A DNA stretch of 7,840 bases from an uncultured Collinsella sp. Lineage in GTDB: Bacteria; Actinomycetota; Coriobacteriia; Coriobacteriales; Coriobacteriaceae. Position 1 is the first letter of the stretch. The number at the start of each line of letters is the position of its first letter. Both the position numbers and the translations under genes were made by a program. The DNA is taken from positions 1 through 7,840 of the forward strand of contig UQWV01000075.1 of assembly GCA_900544845.1 (NCBI GenBank). The letters run 5' to 3'. The notes under the pieces are model-generated. The model searched no databases. It was not told where the DNA came from and saw only the letters and a program-made list of their open reading frames with translations. Below, piece after piece: positions 1-4,349 of this stretch.

Positions 1-135
1 GCGGGGCTTGTTTTAGAAACTTTTTTTTGGGTGGGGGCCCGCCCCCGGGGGGCCCTGTCCATATATCAAAAACGGGGGGGGGGGGCCGGGGGGGGGCCCC
101 CCCCCCGCTTGCGTTGGCAGCAATGAGCCGTGCGA
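1..135. other. Low-complexity G/C homopolymer stretch at window edge
   Basis: There is no gene here. The stretch contains T8 near base 22, mixed G/C runs at 31-55, then G12 (74-85), CC, G9 (88-96) and C10 (97-106). Homopolymers this long and pure are rare in real bacterial DNA and common at contig ends or where base calling failed. Part of it probably reflects a true hairpin terminator for the minus-strand isomerase gene that ends at 136, but the exact bases should not be trusted. Confidence 0.6.
68..107 (-). terminator. Possible terminator after the isomerase gene (sequence unreliable)
   Basis: Read on the minus strand, about 30 bases after the isomerase stop codon, there is a G10/C9 self-complementary run, GG, C12, G and then TTTTT. 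G/C stem followed by a T run is the layout of an intrinsic terminator. The homopolymer lengths are suspect, so the stem cannot be drawn exactly. Confidence 0.35.
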
Positions 136-777
136 TTAGAGCCCCAGGAGCTCCTTGACCTTGGCGATGATGGTCTCATCGGTGGCGTTGGCAAAGAAGT
201 ACTCCTGGAAGTGCTCGCCAGCCAGGGCGCCGCGGACCAGGTCCTGATCGATCTCGCCCAGGACGTCGACGAGCGGGCGCATGGTCACAGCGCGCACACC
301 GTCGAGGATCTTCTTGTTACGCTGCTCGGGCTCAACGCGCTCGGCAGGATAGCCGTTGCCCGAACCAAAGCCAAAGAGCTTCTCGAAGGTGTACTCAAGA
401 TTGAGCTCCTGGCCCCAGCCATTCTTGAGGGCGAAGGGCATGGCGACGGCGTTGCCATCGTTGACCTGGGCAAAGGTGTAGGCGTCGAGCGGGTCGGCAA
501 CGTGGCCGCACAGCACGCCGGGGAAGGAGTTACAGGCGAGCATGGCGCCCTCGCCGGTGCCGCAGCCGGTCACGACGTAGTCGGCAGCACCGGAGTTCAG
601 CAGCACGGCGGCAAGGATGCCGTTCTGCACGTAGGTGAGGGGCTTGGAGTCGGCGTCGGCATACATACCATAGTTAAAGACGGTGTGCCCCATGGGCTCG
701 ACAACCTTCTTAAGGGCAGCCTCGATCATAGGGTTCTTGGAGTTCTGAGAGTTCTCGTTGATCAGAGCGATCTTCAT
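136..777 (-). CDS. dhuI: RpiB/LacA/LacB-family sugar-phosphate isomerase, DhuI-like
   Basis: This 213-residue cytoplasmic protein belongs to the RpiB/LacA/LacB aldose-ketose isomerase family. Residues 71-88 hold the family's Cys-Gly-Thr-Gly loop (GCGTGEGAML...), with C72 at the position of the RpiB catalytic cysteine. Residues 91-113 carry the downstream conserved stretch with the AQVNDGNAVAM segment. It is about 60 residues longer than classical RpiB, the extra part being C-terminal, as in a subgroup found beside uronate genes. From established knowledge, the streptococcal member DhuI isomerises 4-deoxy-L-threo-5-hexosulose uronate, standing in for KduI. The neighbouring SDR gene matches its usual partner DhuD, so I infer the same step here; a pentose or galactose-6-phosphate isomerase role is less likely. 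The start at 777 is chosen over one seven codons upstream because GAAAGG (787-792) lies nine bases before it. A 206-base gap separates it from the upstream dehydrogenase gene. Confidence 0.85.
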   Translation of the reverse strand: MKIALINENSQNSKNPMIEAALKKVVEPMGHTVFNYGMYADADSKPLTYVQNGILAAVLLNSGAADYVVTGCGTGEGAMLACNSFPGVLCGHVADPLDAYTFAQVNDGNAVAMPFALKNGWGQELNLEYTFEKLFGFGSGNGYPAERVEPEQRNKKILDGVRAVTMRPLVDVLGEIDQDLVRGALAGEHFQEYFFANATDETIIAKVKELLGL

Positions 778-786
778 GGGAGTTAA

Positions 787-792
787 CCTTTC
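787..792 (-). promoter_or_regulatory. Ribosome binding site of the isomerase gene
   Basis: GAAAGG on the minus strand with a nine-base spacer to the ATG at 775-777. It fixes the start and excludes the upstream in-frame ATG at 798, which would place this site inside the coding region. The A-rich leader just upstream (complement of the T-rich 801-818) may help ribosome loading. Confidence 0.7.
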
Positions 793-839
793 AACCAAAT
801 GTTTCTTTTTTTTGTTTCTGTATGCGGGCGGCGGCTATT

Positions 840-854
840 CCAACCCGAGGTTGG
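840..854 (-). other. Small hairpin in the isomerase mRNA leader
   Basis: CCAACC and GGTTGG form a six-base stem around a three-base loop. On the minus-strand transcript it lies about 50 bases before the isomerase ribosome binding site. The same CCAACC arm is also complementary to GGTTG at 792-796, which touches that site, so two mutually exclusive pairings are possible. No function is shown. Confidence 0.4.
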
Positions 855-861
855 TTTTGCG

Positions 862-970
862 GGCGGTGGACGATAAGGTCTGTCGCGAGTTTCGCACGAG
901 CCGGAAAGCACTTAATGTGCTTTCCGTGCGAGCAGGACTGTCTGAGCAGCAGACCTTATCGTCCACCGCC
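862..970. repeat. 109-bp inverted-repeat element between the dehydrogenase and isomerase genes
   Basis: Perfect 21-base outer arms lie at 862-882 and 950-970 (starting GGCGGTGGACG...). Inside them is a second hairpin, CGGAAAGCAC (902-911) and GTGCTTTCCG (917-926) around TTAAT, flanked by TCGCAC (892-897) and GTGCGA (926-931). No coding frame is apparent and no T run follows, so it is not a standard terminator. It begins 13 bases after the dehydrogenase stop codon on the minus strand and would fold into a large stem-loop in a shared transcript. It could be a REP- or MITE-like dispersed repeat or an mRNA-stabilising structure; I saw no clear target-site duplication. Confidence 0.75.
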
Positions 971-983
971 TCGCCCGAATGCC

Positions 984-1793
984 CTACTGCGGCTGTTTCC
1001 CGATGTAGGCGAGGATTCCGCCGTCCACGTACAGAATGTGCCCGTTGACGAAGTTCGATGCATCGGAAGCCAAGAACACGGCGGGGCCCTTCAGATCCTC
1101 GGGCGTGCCCCAACGGGCGGCCGGCGTCTTGGCAATGATGAACTGGTCAAACGGGTGGCGGCTGCCGTCGGGCTGCGTCTCGCGCAGGGGTGCGGTTTGC
1201 GGCGTGGCGATGTAGCCGGGTCCAATGCCGTTGCACTGGATGTTGGCCTCGCCAAACTCCGAGCAGATGTTCTTGGTGAGCATCTTCAGGCCGCCCTTGG
1301 CCGCGGCATAGCCGGCGATGGTCTCGCGGCCCAGCTCGCTCATCATCGAACAGATGTTGATGATCTTGCCGTGGCCCTTGGCGATCATGCCGGGCAGGCA
1401 GGCCTTGGACACGATAAACGGTGCGTTGAGGTCAATATCGACGACGCGGCGGAAGTCCTCGGCGCTCATGTCGAGCATCGGGGTACGCTGGATGACGCCA
1501 GCGTTGTTGACCAGGATATCGGGCGTGGTGCCAAAGTCGGCCTCAATCTTGGCGATGAGCTCGGCGACGACGGCCTCGTCGGTGACATCGGCGACATAGC
1601 CGTGAGCGTCAAAGCCCAGCTCGCGGTAGTGCTTCTCGGCTTCGGCGACTTTGTCGGCGTGGCGGGCGTTAAACGCAATCTTGGCGCCGGCCTCTCCGAG
1701 CGCCTCGGCGATGGCCATGCCGATGCCATAGGTGGCGCCGGTTACGAGCGCGACCTTGCCATCCAGGCGGAAGCTGTCCATAAGATCAGACAT
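984..1793 (-). CDS. dhuD: SDR-family oxidoreductase (gluconate 5-dehydrogenase / DhuD type)
   Basis: This 269-residue classical short-chain dehydrogenase is complete. The cofactor loop TGATYGIG is at residues 18-25, NNAG at 96-99, N123, the catalytic serine S149, and YAAAK with Y162 and K166. The blocks INICSMMSELGRET, GPGYIATPQTAPLRE and the HPFDQFI/PAARWGTPEDL region are typical of the group annotated as gluconate 5-dehydrogenase, which also contains the streptococcal DhuD and resembles KduD. Known activities are reversible reduction of 5-keto-D-gluconate, or reduction of 2,5-diketo-3-deoxygluconate to KDG with NAD(P)H. The DhuI-like gene downstream favours the second, but sequence alone does not settle it. 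The start at 1793 is chosen over 1820 because GAAAGGA (1799-1805) lies five bases before it and nothing comparable precedes 1820. Length is normal for the family. Confidence 0.9.
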   Translation of the reverse strand: MSDLMDSFRLDGKVALVTGATYGIGMAIAEALGEAGAKIAFNARHADKVAEAEKHYRELGFDAHGYVADVTDEAVVAELIAKIEADFGTTPDILVNNAGVIQRTPMLDMSAEDFRRVVDIDLNAPFIVSKACLPGMIAKGHGKIINICSMMSELGRETIAGYAAAKGGLKMLTKNICSEFGEANIQCNGIGPGYIATPQTAPLRETQPDGSRHPFDQFIIAKTPAARWGTPEDLKGPAVFLASDASNFVNGHILYVDGGILAYIGKQPQ

Positions 1794-1798
1794 AGCGA

Positions 1799-1805
1799 TC
1801 CTTTC
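1799..1805 (-). promoter_or_regulatory. Ribosome binding site of the dehydrogenase gene
   Basis: GAAAGGA on the minus strand, five bases before the ATG at 1791-1793. It decides the start codon against the in-frame ATG at 1820, which lacks a site. Confidence 0.7.
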
Positions 1806-1850
1806 AAAAGAAACGTTCATCTATATAAGTCTTGCTTTTCATACAAGGTC

Positions 1851-1856
1851 AGTATA
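1851..1856 (-). promoter_or_regulatory. Candidate -10 element for the dehydrogenase gene
   Basis: TATACT on the minus strand matches the sigma-70 -10 consensus at five of six positions and would give a leader of about 50 bases. No convincing -35 hexamer is found at 16-18 bases; the nearest, CTGACT, is 20 bases away. The promoter may depend on an activator or be elsewhere. Confidence 0.3.
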
Positions 1857-1898
1857 GGAGAAGAGGGGGAATTAAAAGTCAGATTCTCCTAAAATCAG

Positions 1899-1910
1899 GT
1901 GAACGTTCAC
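1899..1910. promoter_or_regulatory. CG-centred palindromic operator upstream of the dehydrogenase gene
   Basis: GTGAACGTTCAC is a perfect 12-base palindrome in the 159-base gap between the regulator and dehydrogenase genes. Its inner AACGTTCA recurs at 1812-1819, exactly 90 bases away, just before the dehydrogenase ribosome binding site. A looser copy, GTAAACGGTGA, lies at 1920-1930. A CG centre is typical of LacI-family operators. It does not resemble the CATCAGA boxes of the divergent region, so a second regulator is inferred. Confidence 0.45.
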
Positions 1911-1952
1911 TTTTAAAAGGTAAACGGTGATCTCCCATTGCCGCGCGGACGT

Positions 1953-2645
1953 TTATTCGCTCTGTTCCTGCGTGCCCTCTGCGATCATGTTGCGGTTATA
2001 CACCAGGTGCAGATACATCGCGTCGTGCGCGGCGGTGGGATTGCGCGAGGCGATGGCGTCGGCCACATCGCGGTGCGTGCGGATAGTTTCCTCGACGAGC
2101 TTTTTGCCGGTCACGTCGATAAAGAGGGGGACGGATGCCTTGAGCACGCCCATCAGGCGGGGAACGACGAGGTTTCCGGAGCTCTCGGCAATGGCATTGT
2201 GGAACGCGGTGTCGGCGGCGGAGTAATCCTCACCGGCCTCGGCCAGGCGCTCGGATTCGTCGCAGAGCTCTTTGATACAGACGACCTGGTCGTTGGTTGC
2301 GTGCTCTGCGGCCATGCTGGCCATCTGCGGCTCGATCATAAAGCGCACCTCGAGTAGGTCGCGCGCCAGACGCTGCTTGTCGTCGATAAAGGTAAAGCCC
2401 AGCGGGTCGTCGGCAACGCCGGGGTTTGACGCCACATAGGTGCCCGAACCCTGCTTAATGCGCACGATATTGCGCGACTGCAGCAACTTCATGGCCTCGC
2501 GCACGGTGCTCCTGCCGGCGCCCAAGCGCTCGACCAGCACGGTTTCCTTAGGCAGGCGATCGCCTTGCTCAAGGTGTTCATCCAGAATCAATTGAATGAT
2601 TTTCTCCGATATTTGCTCGGGGAGTCCCGATTCGGCGCGGGCCAT
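1953..2645 (-). CDS. FadR/GntR-family transcriptional regulator with FCD domain
   Basis: This 230-residue DNA-binding regulator has an N-terminal winged helix-turn-helix at about residues 8-72: LPKETVLVERLGAGRSTVREAM contains the recognition helix, and IKQGSGTYV is the wing. A helical FCD ligand domain follows at about 95-220. D145, H149, H191 and H213 match the metal-binding Asp/His pattern of FCD domains, so a metal-assisted carboxylate ligand is plausible. FadR-type members commonly sense sugar acids or organic acids. It is divergent from the permease-dehydratase pair and precedes the dehydrogenase-isomerase pair, so I infer it controls the locus and probably itself, with KDG or a related uronate as inducer; the ligand is not shown by sequence. 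The start at 2645 is chosen over upstream in-frame ATGs (2660, 2672) because GAAAGG at 2653-2658 is seven bases before it. Confidence 0.9.
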   Translation of the reverse strand: MARAESGLPEQISEKIIQLILDEHLEQGDRLPKETVLVERLGAGRSTVREAMKLLQSRNIVRIKQGSGTYVASNPGVADDPLGFTFIDDKQRLARDLLEVRFMIEPQMASMAAEHATNDQVVCIKELCDESERLAEAGEDYSAADTAFHNAIAESSGNLVVPRLMGVLKASVPLFIDVTGKKLVEETIRTHRDVADAIASRNPTAAHDAMYLHLVYNRNMIAEGTQEQSE

Positions 2646-2652
2646 AGCTATA

Positions 2653-2658
2653 CCTTTC
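2653..2658 (-). promoter_or_regulatory. Ribosome binding site of the regulator gene
   Basis: GAAAGG on the minus strand with a seven-base spacer to the ATG at 2643-2645. It is the same motif used by the two genes downstream, and it rules out the ATGs at 2660 and 2672. Confidence 0.7.
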
Positions 2659-2669
2659 ATTACAAAATT

Positions 2670-2685
2670 CATCTGAGCTATTTTA
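2670..2685 (-). promoter_or_regulatory. Candidate regulator promoter with overlapping TCAGATG box
   Basis: On the minus strand, TAAAAT (2680-2685) matches the -10 consensus at five of six positions. TCAGATG (2670-2676) lies just after it, where transcription would start. TCAGATG is the right part of the palindrome at 2771-2789, so autorepression is plausible. No good -35 hexamer is visible. Confidence 0.3.
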
Positions 2686-2770
2686 GCGCACCACGGATGC
2701 GATATTGGCCGCTGGATTTGAGTCGGGCGGCTTAGATATACCGTTCGCAGCGCAAATACGACCGTTTACT

Positions 2771-2789
2771 AAATACATCAGATGTATTT
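2771..2789. promoter_or_regulatory. 19-bp perfect palindrome, probable regulator operator
   Basis: AAATACATCAGATGTATTT consists of nine-base arms around a central A (2780) with no mismatch. It sits mid-way in the 234-base region between the divergent regulator and permease genes. Its core, CATCAGATG, matches three more CATCAGA boxes closer to the permease. Short odd-length palindromes are usual FadR-type GntR sites. Binding by the adjacent regulator is inferred. Confidence 0.6.
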
Positions 2790-2810
2790 CGAACAAATTC
2801 CAAAATGAAA

Positions 2811-2818
2811 CATCAGAC
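2811..2818 (+). promoter_or_regulatory. CATCAGAC box overlapping the expected -35 region
   Basis: CATCAGAC at the -35 position relative to TATAGT (2834-2839). The longer CATCAGACCTTT (2811-2822) is exactly complementary to AAAGGTCTGATG at 2855-2866, a 12-base inverted repeat separated by 32 bases. Binding here would block RNA polymerase. Confidence 0.45.
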
Positions 2819-2833
2819 CTTTCTAAAACACGC

Positions 2834-2839
2834 TATAGT
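2834..2839 (+). promoter_or_regulatory. Candidate -10 element of the permease gene
   Basis: TATAGT matches the -10 consensus at five of six positions, with predicted start near 2846 and a leader of about 35 bases. The -35 position is occupied by the CATCAGAC box rather than a TTGACA-like hexamer, suggesting a weak or activated promoter. Confidence 0.4.
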
Positions 2840-2866
2840 CATCAGACGAATTCAAAAGGTCTGATG
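2840..2866. promoter_or_regulatory. Paired CATCAGAC / GTCTGATG boxes at the permease transcription start
   Basis: CATCAGAC (2840-2847) and its exact complement GTCTGATG (2859-2866) are separated by 11 bases and lie directly before the permease ribosome binding site. They can serve as two operator half-sites covering the start of transcription. If transcribed, they could also form an eight-base hairpin five bases before GGAGG. Confidence 0.45.
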
Positions 2867-2879
2867 AATTGGAGGAAAG

Positions 2880-4241
2880 ATGTCAGACCCAACGTTTATG
2901 GCTGATCCCACCAGGCTGGTCATCGCCGCCATCGTGGGCATCGCGCTGCTGCTTGCGCTCATCATCAAGTTCAAACTGCACCCCGTGCTGTCGATGATGG
3001 TCTCGGCGCTCGTGATCGGTATCGGAGCCGGCATGCCGCTCGATATGGTGGCAGACACCGTCACCAAGGGCGTGGGCACCACGCTGCAAAACATCGCCTT
3101 GCTCATTGGCCTGGGATCGATGTTTGGCCAGATTTTGGAGGAGAGCGGCGGCGCCAAGAAGATCGCCCAGACCTTCATTGACACCTTTGGCCAGGGCCAC
3201 TCCAGCTGGGCGCTGGGCATCACCGGTTTGGTCATCGGCACCACGGTGTTCTTTGAGGCCGGCGTGGTCGTTTTGATCCCGCTTGCCTTTAGTGTGGCGT
3301 CGCAGACCAAGAAGTCGACCCTCTACTACGGCATTGCCCTGCTCGCGGGACTGGCGGCTGGCTATGCGTTCGTGCCGCCTTCGGCCGGTTCGGTTTTGGT
3401 CGCCGGCACGCTCGGTGTCGATTTGGGCACCATGATTCTTGTCGGTATCCCCACCGCCTTCATCGCCATGGCAATCGCTGGCGTCATCTGGGGCCGCAAC
3501 GTGGGCGGCCGCATCTTTACGAATGTTCCGGAGCACTTTACCTCCGCCGAGGGGGCGAGCGACGACAAGGAGCTTCCCTCCTTTGGCATGGTGCTTGCCA
3601 TCGTACTCACGCCGCTTTGTCTGATTTTGCTGGGCACGTTGTCCTCTTATATCCCCATGCCCGCCGAGCTCGCCTCGATTCTCGCCTTCCTGGGCAAGCC
3701 GTTCGTCGCTTTGACGCTCGCCACGCTCGTCGCGATGTATCTGCTGGGCGCGCGCCGCGGCTACTCCGGCGCCGACCTCAAGGCCCTGCTCGACCGCTCT
3801 CTTAAGCCCGTCGGCATGATCTTGCTGGTTATCGCCTGTGGCGGCGTCATTCGCTGGATGCTGCAGGACTGCGGCTTGGGCCAGGTTATCGGCCCCATGC
3901 TCGAGGCCTCACCGCTGCCTTTGGTGGTCGTTGCCTTTTTGATTGCCGTCATGGTGCGTGCCTCTGTCGGCAGCTCCATCGTCGCTATGACCATGGCATC
4001 GGGCATTATGGCTGCCATGCCCGCGGTTGCCGGAGCCTCGGTGCTCATGCGTGCCGCTATCTGTCTTGCTATCTGCGGTGGTGCCACGGCCCTCTCGCAC
4101 GTCAACGATGCCGGTTTTTGGATGTGCTCCTCGTTCCTGGAGATTGACGAGAAGACAACCCTCAAGTCCTGGACCGTTATGGAGACGCTCATCGGCCTTT
4201 CGGGTCTTGCCTGCGCCCTGGTGATTTCGTTCTTCGCCTAG
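2880..4241 (+). CDS. GntP-family gluconate/sugar-acid permease
   Basis: This 453-residue integral membrane protein has the length and hydrophobic profile of the GntP family of gluconate:H+ symporters. Hydrophobic segments start at about residue 12 and continue to the C-terminus, broken by a polar loop at about 217-235. Recognisable family blocks are VFFEAGVVVLIPLAF (123-137) and SHVNDAGFW (406-414). Two blocks deviate from what I remember of characterised gluconate permeases: PPSAGS (166-171) where PPHPGP is usual, and FFEAG where FFDVG is usual, so the substrate may be another hexonate or a uronate. The start at 2880 follows GGAGG (2871-2875) with a short four-base spacer; the ATG at 2898 has no site. 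It is followed after 108 bases by the dehydratase, implying uptake coupled to dehydration. Confidence 0.9.
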   Translation: MSDPTFMADPTRLVIAAIVGIALLLALIIKFKLHPVLSMMVSALVIGIGAGMPLDMVADTVTKGVGTTLQNIALLIGLGSMFGQILEESGGAKKIAQTFIDTFGQGHSSWALGITGLVIGTTVFFEAGVVVLIPLAFSVASQTKKSTLYYGIALLAGLAAGYAFVPPSAGSVLVAGTLGVDLGTMILVGIPTAFIAMAIAGVIWGRNVGGRIFTNVPEHFTSAEGASDDKELPSFGMVLAIVLTPLCLILLGTLSSYIPMPAELASILAFLGKPFVALTLATLVAMYLLGARRGYSGADLKALLDRSLKPVGMILLVIACGGVIRWMLQDCGLGQVIGPMLEASPLPLVVVAFLIAVMVRASVGSSIVAMTMASGIMAAMPAVAGASVLMRAAICLAICGGATALSHVNDAGFWMCSSFLEIDEKTTLKSWTVMETLIGLSGLACALVISFFA

Positions 4242-4263
4242 TTCGCGTAGCTAAGCATCTTTC

Positions 4264-4282
4264 ACCGAGTGCATCGCTCGGT
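4264..4282 (+). other. Hairpin between the permease and dehydratase genes
   Basis: ACCGAG and CTCGGT form a six-base stem around a seven-base loop, 22 bases after the permease stop codon. It is followed by ACCCATTTT rather than a clean T run, so it is at most a weak attenuator or a processing site. The 4242-4349 gap shows no clear promoter. Confidence 0.35.
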
Positions 4283-4349
4283 ACCCATTTTCACCTGATT
4301 CATTAACCAACGATTGATACAACCGTTCAAACCAAAAGAGGAGAGCATT

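Noticed and set aside
130..786. 218-codon plus-strand frame opposite the isomerase gene
   Set aside because: Low-complexity Gly/Val/Leu/Asp translation, antisense to a conserved RpiB-type protein.
862..970. Intrinsic terminator after the dehydrogenase gene
   Set aside because: The stem is far longer than usual and no T run follows on either strand.
822..1892. 356-codon plus-strand open frame over the inverted repeat and dehydrogenase
   Set aside because: It is antisense to a complete SDR gene with catalytic Ser, Tyr and Lys, and runs through the palindromic element; it has no family features.
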